DNA of 64,000 bases from NCBI GenBank assembly GCA_965232265.1, contig CBDDPH010000002.1, positions 186,001 through 250,000 on the forward strand, given 5' to 3'. The translations under genes were made by a program, and so were the position numbers. Below are positions 1 to 7,518 of this stretch, piece by piece (the stretch's first letter is position 1; the number at the start of each line of letters is the position of its first letter). The notes under the pieces were generated by a model that had not been told where the DNA came from, did no database searches, and saw only the letters and a list, made by a program, of their open reading frames with translations. This stretch comes from VXRD01 sp965232265. GTDB lineage: Bacteria > Latescibacterota > UBA2968.

Positions 1-1
1 G

Positions 2-1888
2 CTTGTAAAGGCCGATAATTACGTTCAGATGTTGGAAAAATTACTCGAAGGCGAGGGCGATATTATCGCCGCCAGCTTGACGGTTACGCCAGATCGGGAA
101 AAGATAGCAGCGTTTTCAGTTCCTTATTTGTACGTGGATGAATATTTGATTACAGCGCGGGCAGATAGTCTGCCCCAGACAGTTGCTGATCTCGCCGGTA
201 TGGAGATCAGCGTGCGGCAGTCCAGTTCGTATTATCAAACCTTGATCGATGTTCAGCAGGAGGTGCCGTCTTTACGCATCCACACGGTGTCAGATACACT
301 CGGTACTGAGGATCTGGTCAACGGCATTGTTCAGGGCGAATACAAAGCGACCGTGTGCGACGCGCATTTATGGCACGCTATTGCCAGTTCTTACGATAAT
401 CTCGTCGCGCCGCTCGTTGTGGCAGAAGAGAGGCCGCTCGCTCTGATGATGCGTCCAAATGATACAAAACTCAAGGACGAGGTGGATGAGTATTTGCTGG
501 CGCATCAATTTACGCGGCATCGCCAGCAGACATTTACCGACGATTTGCCGGGCCTGAAAGAACGCCGCCGGTTGCGGATGATTACGCGCAATAATGCGAT
601 GACTTATTTTATTTATCGGGGACAGCAGATCGGGTTCGAGTACGAGCTTATAAAGCGGTTTGCCTCGCAGCACGACATGCGTCTCGAAATTGTCATTCCG
701 GACAGTCACGCCGAATTGCTGTCGTATTTAAATGAAGGCAAGGGCGATGTCGTGGCTGCGGCAATGACTATTACTGAGGAACGGCAAGCGCAGGTGGCAT
801 TTACGCAACCGTATAATGAAGTGAGTGAACTGGTGGTGGTGCATGCGGATGACAATTCGATTGCCAGCCTTCAGGATCTGGCCGGGCGGACGATACATGT
901 GCGCGCCAGTTCTTCATTTTATACGACGCTGATGGCGTTGCGGGATTCCGTGGATGGTATCGAGATTGCGCTGGTGCCCGATGATGTAGAAACCGAAGAT
1001 ATCTTAGTCGGGGTTGAAGAGGGTATTTATGACCTCGCGATGTGCGATTCCCATTTGCTCGATATAGAACGCGCTTATGGTCGCCGTCTCAAAGCCGCTT
1101 TGAGTATCAAGCCCACAGTGCTGGGGTGGGCGATTCGCAAGGACAATTCAGAGTTGCTGGCGGCATTGAACGAATACATAAAAGAAGAAAAAGGCGGCTT
1201 GTTTTTTAATATGATGAAAAAGAGGTATTTCAAGAGCACGCGCGCTGTTGCCAGAGCCAAAGATTCAATGCGGGTCGGTTTGAGCGGTCAATTGTCGCCT
1301 TATGATGAATTGGCAAAAACATACGCCTCTCAATACGGACAGGACTGGCGGTTGATTACCGCACAGATGTACCAGGAATCCAAATTTGATCCAGAGGCCG
1401 TTAGCTGGGTCGGCGCGCAGGGACTGATGCAGGTGATGCCGAGCACGGGAGAGGAGTTGGGATTTACCGATCTTCACGACCCCCAGGAGGGTATTCACGC
1501 AGGGGTCCGGTACATGCGTCAGCTCATCAACAGGTTTGATCACAATCTGCCGATGGATGAGCGAATTCGCTTTGCGCTGGCTTCTTATAATGTGGGGTAT
1601 GGACATGTACTCGACGCCCGCCGGCTGGCGCGGGAAATGGGATGGGATTCCAACCGCTGGTTTGGCAACGTGGAAAAGGCGATGCGCTTGCTGTCCCAAC
1701 CTGACTATTACGAGCGGGCGCGATACGGTTTTTGCCGCGGCGGTCAACCCGTGCATTATGTGGAAAATATTCAGCGTTTCTACGATGCGTATGTCGAAGT
1801 ACTGAATACGGCGATCCCTGAGAAGGTGACACAACCGCTTAGTTTGGGCTTTGTCGGATCCCCGCTCGCTGCAGAAGACAGTCGTTGA
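2..1888 (+). CDS. MltF-like lytic transglycosylase with two solute-binding domains (5' partial)
   Basis: Periplasmic murein lytic transglycosylase cutting the MurNAc-GlcNAc bond, inferred from domains. The frame is open to the left edge, so the true start and any signal peptide lie outside. Two SBP_bac_3-type domains follow each other (about residues 1-180 and 190-400 of the visible part), then an SLT domain (about 430-600). In the SLT domain, YQESKFDPEAVSWVGAQGLM contains the catalytic Glu and the usual GLMQVMPST segment, and ALASYNVGYGHV follows. E. coli MltF has one binding domain; here there are two. The stop lies 50 bp inside the 3' end of the convergent HEPN ORF. Confidence 0.85.
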   Translation, partial: LVKADNYVQMLEKLLEGEGDIIAASLTVTPDREKIAAFSVPYLYVDEYLITARADSLPQTVADLAGMEISVRQSSSYYQTLIDVQQEVPSLRIHTVSDTLGTEDLVNGIVQGEYKATVCDAHLWHAIASSYDNLVAPLVVAEERPLALMMRPNDTKLKDEVDEYLLAHQFTRHRQQTFTDDLPGLKERRRLRMITRNNAMTYFIYRGQQIGFEYELIKRFASQHDMRLEIVIPDSHAELLSYLNEGKGDVVAAAMTITEERQAQVAFTQPYNEVSELVVVHADDNSIASLQDLAGRTIHVRASSSFYTTLMALRDSVDGIEIALVPDDVETEDILVGVEEGIYDLAMCDSHLLDIERAYGRRLKAALSIKPTVLGWAIRKDNSELLAALNEYIKEEKGGLFFNMMKKRYFKSTRAVARAKDSMRVGLSGQLSPYDELAKTYASQYGQDWRLITAQMYQESKFDPEAVSWVGAQGLMQVMPSTGEELGFTDLHDPQEGIHAGVRYMRQLINRFDHNLPMDERIRFALASYNVGYGHVLDARRLAREMGWDSNRWFGNVEKAMRLLSQPDYYERARYGFCRGGQPVHYVENIQRFYDAYVEVLNTAIPEKVTQPLSLGFVGSPLAAEDSR

Positions 1889-2240
1889 GTCTCCATTCCT
1901 TATTAAAACAGGTATTGCTCAAAAAATAAGCAATACCTGTTTCCATTCCTCGGTTAACTGCATATGTGGTCAACCATCGTAATTCGGCTCTCTGATTTTC
2001 CAGTGATGGTATCTGCGATTGAATCAAGTAGTAAAGTTGTTCCAGATCGTGAATTCTCGGAATTTCCTGGTTGTGAATCACCAAAATCGCCTTGATATAT
2101 TTTTCTACGACCTGTTGACAATGAAAGCAAACCGTATCCCAGGGTATAGAATCCGATTGTAGATTATTGGCGACATTCAGCAGATCATTCTCAGCTTTGA
2201 GCATCCACTGTTTGACCAGATTCCTCTGTGGCTCGGTCAT
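1839..2240 (-). CDS. HEPN-domain protein with altered C-terminus
   Basis: HEPN (PF05168-type) protein, usually the partner of a minimal nucleotidyltransferase in toxin-antitoxin modules. The core is clear: WMLKAENDLLNVANNL, then DTVCFHCQQVVEKYIKAIL, then IPRIHDLEQLYYLI. After LTTYAVN the normal C-terminal helix of the family is missing. It is replaced by unrelated residues that translate a perfect inverted repeat (1906-1942) and then the antisense of the neighbouring transglycosylase end, so the gene looks truncated and fused to new 3' sequence. The start is uncertain: ATG 2240 is chosen (ATG 2249 possible), giving about 50 bp overlap with the upstream MNT gene, which is typical of the pair. 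It may be inactive. Confidence 0.7.
   Translation of the reverse strand: MTEPQRNLVKQWMLKAENDLLNVANNLQSDSIPWDTVCFHCQQVVEKYIKAILVIHNQEIPRIHDLEQLYYLIQSQIPSLENQRAELRWLTTYAVNRGMETGIAYFLSNTCFNKEWRLNDCLLQRAGIRQSPN
1906..1942. terminator. Perfect 14-bp hairpin between convergent genes
   Basis: AAACAGGTATTGCT and its exact complement flank a 9-base A-rich loop, 17 bases after the transglycosylase stop. No strong T-run follows on either strand, so factor-independent termination is only probable. The hairpin lies inside the 3' coding part of the HEPN ORF. The octamer CCATTCCT occurs on both sides of it. Confidence 0.5.
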
Positions 2241-2559
2241 AGACGACATAACCTTCGGCAAAAATTTTGTGTACAAATGAAGAAGGTACTTCACGCCAAT
2301 AGACAACTTCCTCAGGTGTATAAACAACAATATCCAGTGGACAGGGGATATTGTCGAACAAATTGCGAACATTTAATGCGCGCTCCGCAAATGACACATC
2401 CGTATCCATTTCTATAAATAGGTCTAAATCACTATCCCATTTCATCTTTTTATTAGCGCAAGACCCGAATATCAGAATTTTGTGGGGATGCAACGCATAC
2501 ACAATCGTGTCAACGACGTGCTGGATAATTTCAGATGTGACAAAATGCGATGTATTCAT
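2191..2559 (-). CDS. MNT-type minimal nucleotidyltransferase
   Basis: Minimal nucleotidyltransferase of the pol-beta superfamily, paired with the HEPN gene downstream. The catalytic signature is visible: IFGSCANKKMKWDSDLDLFI has the GS motif and the DxD metal-binding pair. In known MNT/HEPN systems the MNT protein acts as antitoxin by nucleotidylating the HEPN toxin; that role is inferred here. Met at 2559 (MNTSHFVTSE) is the likely start, 11 bases after the thiC stop on the same strand. The longer open frame runs back into thiC and is not taken as coding. Confidence 0.8.
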   Translation of the reverse strand: MNTSHFVTSEIIQHVVDTIVYALHPHKILIFGSCANKKMKWDSDLDLFIEMDTDVSFAERALNVRNLFDNIPCPLDIVVYTPEEVVYWREVPSSFVHKIFAEGYVVYDRATEESGQTVDAQS

Positions 2560-2569
2560 TGATTTCGCC

Positions 2570-4252
2570 TCAATCCGCGGTCTGGTAAATCTCAGACCCT
2601 TTTTCTTTGAACTCTTGTGCTTTTTCGGCCATGCCAATTTCGAGGGCTTCGGCTGATTCTATGCCTTTTTCTTCGGCATAGGCACGCACGTCTTGCGTGA
2701 TTTTCATGCTGCAGAAATTGGGGCCACACATGCTGCAGAAGTGTGCGATTTTAGCGCCCTGAGCGGGTAGTGTTTCGTCGTGATAAGCGCGGGCCGTATC
2801 GGGGTCGAGCGAGAGGTTGAATTGATCTTCCCATCGGAACTCAAAGCGCGCTTTTGACAGGGCGTCGTCCCAGTCTTGCGCGCCTTTGTGCCCTTTGGCG
2901 AGGTCGGCGGCGTGAGCGGCAATTTTGTACGCGATCAGGCCGTCTTTCACATCTTGCTTGTTCGGCAGGCCGAGGTGTTCTTTGGGGGTGACGTAGCAGA
3001 GCATTGCCGTGCCATACCATCCGATCATCGCCGCGCCAATGGCGGAGGTGATGTGATCATATCCCGGCGCGATATCTGTGGTGAGTGGTCCCAAAGTATA
3101 GAAGGGGGCTTCGTGACACCATTCCATTTGTTTATCGACATTCTCTTTGATGAGGTGCATCGGGATGTGCCCGGGCCCTTCGTTCATGACTTGAACATCG
3201 TATTCCCAGGCGATTTTGGTGAGTTCGCCCTGGGTTTGCAATTCGGCAAACTGCGCTTCATCATTGGCATCGGCAATGGCTCCTGGGCGCAACCCGTCGC
3301 CGAGAGAGAATGAGATATCGTATTGTTTCATCACCTCGCATAAGTCGCGGAAACGGGTGTAGAGAAAACTCTCCTGATGATGCGCGAGACACCATTTGGC
3401 CATGATGGAGCCGCCGCGAGACACGATGCCCGTGACCCGGTTGGCGGTGAGGGGGACATAACGGAGCAGTACGCCGGCATGCACGGTGAAGTAATCCACG
3501 CCCTGTTCGGCCTGTTCGATGATGGTGTCCATAAAAATGTCAAAGGTGAGGTCTTCGGCAACGCCGCCCACTTTTTCCAGAGCCTGATAAATCGGCACTG
3601 TGCCGATGGGCACGGGGGAGTTGCGGATGATCCACTCGCGGGTTTCGTGGATGTCTTTACCCGTGGATAGGTCCATCACTGTATCGGCACCCCATTGCGT
3701 GGACCACTGCATCTTTTCGACTTCTTCTTCTATAGAGGACGTGACCACAGAGTTGCCAATATTGGAATTGACTTTGACGAGGAAGTTGCGCCCGATGATC
3801 ATGGGTTCGCTTTCGGGATGGTTGATATTTGCCGGGATGATGGCGCGGCCTCGCGCGACTTCTGAGCGCACAAATTCGGGATCGACATTTTCCCTGATGG
3901 CGATAAATTCCATTTCGGGCGTGATTTCACCGCGTTTGGCATAGTGCATCTGCGTGACATTGTCCGTGCCGCGAAGAACGGTTTTGCGGCTCAGGTTTTC
4001 AGGGATTTCCGGTGCCTCTGACTGCGGGACATAAGTTGGTGCGACATCCTCGACATCGCCCCGCGCCCGAATCCACGCTTCGCGCAATGGGGGCAGACCA
4101 TTTCGCACATCCCCACCTTGTGGTCCGCTGGTGTCATAGACGTAAACGGGGTCTTCACCATTTGTCAGAGATATTTTGCGGGCAGGGACGCGAATCCCGT
4201 GTTTGCCTTTGAGATAGACTTTTGCAGCATTGTTGCCATTCTGGTTGCTCAT
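2570..4252 (-). CDS. thiC: Phosphomethylpyrimidine synthase ThiC
   Basis: Radical-SAM enzyme turning aminoimidazole ribotide into HMP phosphate, the pyrimidine half of thiamin. It has 560 residues and starts MSNQNGNN; ATG 4252 is preceded by AAGGAG. Family segments include RGTDNVTQMHYAKRGEITPE, IPANINHPE, VNSNIGNS and EGPGHIPMH. The C-terminal CSMCGPNFCSM carries the CxxCxxxxC cluster. The frame stays open to 4765, but that part is the riboswitch leader. It is the only long gene on this strand of the thiamin locus and is controlled by its own TPP riboswitch. Confidence 0.97.
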   Translation of the reverse strand: MSNQNGNNAAKVYLKGKHGIRVPARKISLTNGEDPVYVYDTSGPQGGDVRNGLPPLREAWIRARGDVEDVAPTYVPQSEAPEIPENLSRKTVLRGTDNVTQMHYAKRGEITPEMEFIAIRENVDPEFVRSEVARGRAIIPANINHPESEPMIIGRNFLVKVNSNIGNSVVTSSIEEEVEKMQWSTQWGADTVMDLSTGKDIHETREWIIRNSPVPIGTVPIYQALEKVGGVAEDLTFDIFMDTIIEQAEQGVDYFTVHAGVLLRYVPLTANRVTGIVSRGGSIMAKWCLAHHQESFLYTRFRDLCEVMKQYDISFSLGDGLRPGAIADANDEAQFAELQTQGELTKIAWEYDVQVMNEGPGHIPMHLIKENVDKQMEWCHEAPFYTLGPLTTDIAPGYDHITSAIGAAMIGWYGTAMLCYVTPKEHLGLPNKQDVKDGLIAYKIAAHAADLAKGHKGAQDWDDALSKARFEFRWEDQFNLSLDPDTARAYHDETLPAQGAKIAHFCSMCGPNFCSMKITQDVRAYAEEKGIESAEALEIGMAEKAQEFKEKGSEIYQTAD

Positions 4253-4321
4253 GGCGTTCTCCTTAAAAAAAATAACCGACGATGTGTGCGAAGAGCATCG
4301 GCGGTTTGTATTTCCATCATG

Positions 4322-4399
4322 CGCCGTGTTCCCTTCGCTGGCATTACCCAGAGCAGGTTCGGAGGGTGTGTTCTCAGCCTTTCGGCACCCCTGTACGGT
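4322..4399 (-). promoter_or_regulatory. TPP riboswitch (thi box) of thiC
   Basis: Read on minus, the segment has the thi-box elements in order: ACAGGGGTGCC, GGCTGAGA, ACCC, GAACCTG and CTGGGTAATGCCAGCGAAGG. It lies about 70 bases upstream of the thiC ATG. No long T-run terminator is evident between aptamer and start, so control by access to the AAGGAG ribosome site is more likely. That mechanism is inferred. Confidence 0.93.
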
Positions 4400-4414
4400 C
4401 CGCGTTGTTTTGAA

Positions 4415-4443
4415 AACGTAAGGAATATGTCGGTGTCTGTCAA
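4415..4443 (-). promoter_or_regulatory. Probable sigma70-type promoter of thiC
   Basis: On minus, TTGACA (4443-4438), a 17-base spacer and TACGTT (4420-4415) lie immediately upstream of the thiC riboswitch. Transcription would begin a few bases before the aptamer. The opposing thiO promoter lies less than 20 bases away. Confidence 0.65.
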
Positions 4444-4460
4444 GTGTTATGGGGAACGTC

Positions 4461-4489
4461 TTGACCTGAAGATGTGAAAATGGTATCTT
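4461..4489 (+). promoter_or_regulatory. Probable sigma70-type promoter of thiO operon
   Basis: TTGACC (4461-4466), 17-base spacer, TATCTT (4484-4489). The predicted start falls just before the plus-strand TPP aptamer. The spacer and -10 region resemble the truA promoter at 57476. Confidence 0.65.
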
Positions 4490-4504
4490 TGCAAAACTGA
4501 AAGA

Positions 4505-4580
4505 AGACAGGGGTGCTTGCTGCTGCGAGCTGAGATTATACCCTTTGTACCTGATCCGGATCGTGCCGGCGTAGGGAGTT
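4505..4580 (+). promoter_or_regulatory. TPP riboswitch (thi box) of thiO-thiS-thiG operon
   Basis: Conserved thi-box pieces are present: ACAGGGGTGCT, GCTGAGAT, TACCC, TACCTGATCCGGAT and the GCCGGCGTAGGGA closing part. It is followed by a strong terminator hairpin at 4599-4637, so transcription attenuation by TPP is the likely mechanism. The terminator is seen directly; the switch is inferred from the family. Confidence 0.93.
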
Positions 4581-4598
4581 TGTTGAACGGATGGTGAG

Positions 4599-4637
4599 AC
4601 CACCTTTTCGGCTCTGCGCGAAGGGTGGTTTTTTACT
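4599..4637 (+). terminator. Rho-independent terminator in the plus-strand riboswitch platform
   Basis: The ACCACCTTTTCG arm pairs, with G-U pairs, with CGAAGGGTGGT and is followed by TTTTT. It sits 12 bases before the thiO start and is the OFF structure of the TPP switch. Confidence 0.8.
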
Positions 4638-4648
4638 TTGAGGTTGTG

Positions 4649-5785
4649 ATGGCAAAAAAGCGCGTGCTCATTGTGGGCGGTGGGGCAATTGGTCTGGCGA
4701 TTGGCTGGCGGTTGGCGCGTGCGGGGTGTGCTGTGGCTCTGTTTGATCGGGGGCGCGTTGGGCACTCGGCGAGCTGGGCTTCAGCGGGGATGTTGTCGCC
4801 GCTGTCAGAGGTGCAATTTGAAGAGGAAGACCTGTTGCATCTCGGCTTGAAGGGACTATCGGTTTATCCCGAATTTGTAAATGAATTGGAGGCTGAGACC
4901 GGATACTGTGTGGGCTATCGCCGCGATGGGGTGCTGATCGTGGGCATTACGCAAGACGATCTGGAGTACTTAAAATTTCGGTATCGCTATCAGCGCGATT
5001 TAGGGTTGTTTGTGACCTATCTCTCGGGCGATGAGGCGCGGGAGCGAGAGCCGCATTTGTCGTCTCAGGTGCGTGCTGCTGTGTGGTGTCCGGGCGATCA
5101 TCAGGTGGATAATCGACGTCTGGTGATGGCGTTGAAGAAGGGGCTTGGGGCGGCAGGTGGCGAGGTGTTTGAAGAGATGGGGGTAGATGAACTTTTGATA
5201 GATGGGACGCGGGTGCGCGGGGTGCGGGTTGGCGAAGAAGTTTTTGAGGGCGATACCGTGGTGTTGGCTTCGGGATGCTGGTCGCGTCTGATACCGGGCT
5301 TGCCCGATTGTGCCAGGCCTCCGGTGCGCCCCGTGCGCGGGCAAATTATGCGCCTATCTATGACGGAGGATTTCGCGCTCAATACAATGGTGTGGTATTC
5401 GCGGGTGGCGACTTCTGCGGTGGCGTATCTCGTGCCCAAGGATAATGGGCATCTCGTTTTGGGGGCTACGTCAGAAGAGATGGGGTTTGATGAAGATGTG
5501 ACCGCGGGAGGGCTGTTTGAACTGTTGCGCGCCGCGTGGGAAGTGGTGCCGGGGATTTACGATTTGCCTGTGGTTGAGTCCGCGGCGGGATTGCGTCCGG
5601 GCAGCAGGGATGACGCGCCTATTTTGGGCGAGACGCCTGTCGAGGGTTTGATTATGGCTACAGGCCATTATCGGAAAGGTATTTTGCTGGCGCCGTTGAC
5701 TGCGCTATCTATTGCCGAGGTGATTTTGGAGCGGCGTACCCCGGCACTTATTCGGCCTTTTGGGATTGACAGATTTGGATTGTGA
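4649..5785 (+). CDS. thiO: Glycine oxidase ThiO (FAD-dependent)
   Basis: Oxidises glycine to iminoglycine for thiazole synthesis. It has 378 residues with a DAO-type fold: an N-terminal FAD Rossmann motif (VLIVGGGAIGLAIGWRL), SHSASWASAGML-like substrate region (HSASWASAGMLSPLSEV) and a C-terminal GLRPGSRDDAPILGE plus TGHYRKGILLAP. ATG 4649 (MAKKRVLIV) is preferred because the open frame upstream runs into the riboswitch terminator. It is the first gene of thiO-thiS-thiG-tenI/thiE-thiD-thiE. Use of ThiO rather than ThiH indicates aerobic thiazole synthesis. Confidence 0.93.
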   Translation: MAKKRVLIVGGGAIGLAIGWRLARAGCAVALFDRGRVGHSASWASAGMLSPLSEVQFEEEDLLHLGLKGLSVYPEFVNELEAETGYCVGYRRDGVLIVGITQDDLEYLKFRYRYQRDLGLFVTYLSGDEAREREPHLSSQVRAAVWCPGDHQVDNRRLVMALKKGLGAAGGEVFEEMGVDELLIDGTRVRGVRVGEEVFEGDTVVLASGCWSRLIPGLPDCARPPVRPVRGQIMRLSMTEDFALNTMVWYSRVATSAVAYLVPKDNGHLVLGATSEEMGFDEDVTAGGLFELLRAAWEVVPGIYDLPVVESAAGLRPGSRDDAPILGETPVEGLIMATGHYRKGILLAPLTALSIAEVILERRTPALIRPFGIDRFGL

Positions 5786-5786
5786 T

Positions 5787-5993
5787 ATGCAACTTATAGT
5801 GAATGGTCAAGCGCAATCAGTGGATGATGCGTCAACGCTACGCGATTTGCTGATTGAGATGAATTTTAACGCCGAACAAAAGGGCATTGCCGTGGCTGTA
5901 AATGCCGAGGTTATCGCGCGGGCGATGTGGGCAGATACGCGGTTGTGCAATGGCGACCAGGTGGATATTATTCACGCGGTTCAGGGGGGATAG
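5787..5993 (+). CDS. thiS: Sulfur carrier protein ThiS
   Basis: A 68-residue ubiquitin-like carrier that brings sulfur to ThiG as a C-terminal thiocarboxylate. It starts MQLIVNGQAQSVDD and ends AVQGG, so it has the required terminal Gly-Gly. It begins one base after the thiO stop. No thiF is seen in the window, so the adenylating enzyme must be elsewhere. A GCAGATG repeat follows 17 bases after its stop. Confidence 0.93.
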   Translation: MQLIVNGQAQSVDDASTLRDLLIEMNFNAEQKGIAVAVNAEVIARAMWADTRLCNGDQVDIIHAVQGG

Positions 5994-6010
5994 GTAAGTG
6001 TGAAGTGTGA

Positions 6011-6044
6011 TCCGCAGATGAACGCAGATGAACGCAGATGAACT
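6011..6044 (+). repeat. GCAGATG-type repeat after thiS
   Basis: TCCGCAGATG is followed by two AACGCAGATG units, between thiS and thiG. Other copies are at 33368, 43369 and 45987, each at the end of a plus-strand gene. Confidence 0.8.
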
Positions 6045-6059
6045 TTTTTTGAGGATATT

Positions 6060-6836
6060 ATGACAGGCGATTTTGTGATAGCAGGCGTAACATACGGTTC
6101 GCGGCTGTTGATAGGCACTGCGCGTTATCCCAATATGCAGGTGATGCTGAAGTCTGTGGAAGCCAGTGGCGCAGAGATTGTAACGGTGGGCATCCGGCGG
6201 CTCAATATGAATGACGGATCTGGCGAGGGTGTTCTGGATTTGCTCGACCGATCGCGGTACACCATTTTGCCAAATACTGCGGGGTGTTTTACGGCGCGAG
6301 ACGCGGTGCTTACGGCGCGGTTGGCCCGCGAAGCACTGGAGACCGATCTGATTAAGTTAGAGGTGATTGGCGATGAGCGCACGCTGTTTCCGGATGTGGT
6401 GGGGTTGCTGCAAGCAACGGAGACTCTGGTGAATGATGGGTTTACGGTGTTGCCCTATTGCAATGACGATCCGATTACCTGTAAGAAGTTGGAAGATTTG
6501 GGATGTGCCGCTGTGATGCCTCTGGGTGCGCCCATTGGTTCGGGGATGGGGATTCGCAATCCGTACAATATTCAGATTATTCTGGACTCGGTGAAGGTGC
6601 CGGTCATTGTGGATGCGGGGGTGGGGACCGCATCGGATGCTGCTCTGGCTATGGAATTGGGTTGCGATGGTGTGTTGTTGAATACGGCGGTGGCAGGTGC
6701 TCGGCATCCGGTGAAGATGGCGATGGCTATGAAAAAGGGCGTTGAAGCCGGGCGGTTGGCTTTTGAAGCCGGACGGATTCCCAGAAAGCTGTACGCGACG
6801 GCTTCGACGGCGATGGAAGGACGGGTGGAAATTTGA
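6060..6836 (+). CDS. thiG: Thiazole synthase ThiG
   Basis: Condenses deoxyxylulose 5-phosphate, iminoglycine and ThiS-bound sulfur to the thiazole phosphate. It has 258 residues with a TIM-barrel family pattern: GSRLLIGTARYPN, VGIRRLNMND, DLIKLEVIGD (the Schiff-base Lys lies in this segment), LPYCNDDPITCKKLEDLGC, MPLGAPIGSGMGIRNP, and VIVDAGVGTASDAALAMELG. The ATG is preceded by TGAGGA. The stop overlaps the next gene's TTG start by 4 bases. Confidence 0.96.
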   Translation: MTGDFVIAGVTYGSRLLIGTARYPNMQVMLKSVEASGAEIVTVGIRRLNMNDGSGEGVLDLLDRSRYTILPNTAGCFTARDAVLTARLAREALETDLIKLEVIGDERTLFPDVVGLLQATETLVNDGFTVLPYCNDDPITCKKLEDLGCAAVMPLGAPIGSGMGIRNPYNIQIILDSVKVPVIVDAGVGTASDAALAMELGCDGVLLNTAVAGARHPVKMAMAMKKGVEAGRLAFEAGRIPRKLYATASTAMEGRVEI

Positions 6837-7447
6837 ATTCATTGCCTCCTCTTTATCTAATTGCCGATCGGGCAACGTGCGGTGATCGACCAATGCTGGA
6901 TGTGCTCGCGCGTGCGCTGGATGAGGGGGTGCGGCTGGTGCAGTTGCGGGAAAAAGCACTGGATAGAGATGTATTAGAGGCTCTGGCTGAGCAGGTGTTG
7001 TCGTTGGCAGCGCGTTATGATGCGATGCTGTTGATTAACTCAGCAGCAGATATTGCCGTGAAGATCGGCGCGCAGGGTGTGCATTTGCCCAGTGGTGATT
7101 TGCCGCAGGCGGTCCGAGATTGGGTCGGGCCGTCATTTTTAATTGGTTATTCCGCGCATACCCATGCGGAATTAGATTGCGCTGATGGGGCAGATTTTGT
7201 GACTTATAGCCCCATTTTTACGCCGGGGTCCAAACCCGGGTATGACGGTGCAGAAGTAGGGCTTGCGGGGTTGGCAAATGCGGTGGCGCATTCTCGCTTA
7301 CCCGTTTACGCTCTGGGTGGAATTACACCTTCTCGCGCAGCCATAAGCCGTGCAACGGGATGTGCAGGCGTCGCGGTGATGTCGGGTATTTTGGCAGCGC
7401 GAGACCCGGCCAATGCAGTACGTGAATTTTTGAAGGCATGGAAATGA
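6833..7447 (+). CDS. tenI: ThiE/TenI family protein, likely thiazole tautomerase TenI
   Basis: A 204-residue TIM-barrel protein of the thiamin phosphate synthase family. It starts at TTG, 4 bases inside thiG. QLREK is kept, but the usual ThiE signature of an Asn-Asp-Arg loop plus HLGQDD is replaced by LLINSAADIAVKIGAQGVHL and PSGDLP, followed by IGYSAHTHAEL as in TenI. TenI isomerises the ThiG product. Since a more typical thiE lies two genes downstream and this one is coupled to thiG, tautomerase is the better reading. A second thiamin phosphate synthase remains possible. Confidence 0.75.
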   Translation: MNSLPPLYLIADRATCGDRPMLDVLARALDEGVRLVQLREKALDRDVLEALAEQVLSLAARYDAMLLINSAADIAVKIGAQGVHLPSGDLPQAVRDWVGPSFLIGYSAHTHAELDCADGADFVTYSPIFTPGSKPGYDGAEVGLAGLANAVAHSRLPVYALGGITPSRAAISRATGCAGVAVMSGILAARDPANAVREFLKAWK

Positions 7448-7487
7448 AGCGGAGGCTGGGGACTGGGGCTGTGCGGGTGTAACGAAC

Positions 7488-7517
7488 CACTATCCACTAT
7501 CTTCACTATCCACTATC
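7488..7517 (+). repeat. CACTATC heptamer repeat at the thiD start
   Basis: Two CACTATC copies, TT, then two more CACTATC copies, ending one base before the thiD ATG. The repeat occupies the place of a ribosome-binding site. Confidence 0.75.
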
Positions 7518-7518
7518 T

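Noticed and set aside
1265..1834. Long minus-strand ORFs inside the transglycosylase, and similar shadows elsewhere (for example 21171-22118, 25761-27158, 44433-45482)
   Set aside because: They lie antisense to clear genes, have basic/His-rich text typical of mirror frames and no family match.
4253..4765. N-terminal extension of thiC to 4765
   Set aside because: It is the riboswitch leader and part of thiO antisense; ThiC begins at ATG 4252 with AAGGAG.
6011..6044. CRISPR-like array from GCAGATG units
   Set aside because: Units of 10 bases without spacers and no cas genes; same for the heptamer array at 43410.
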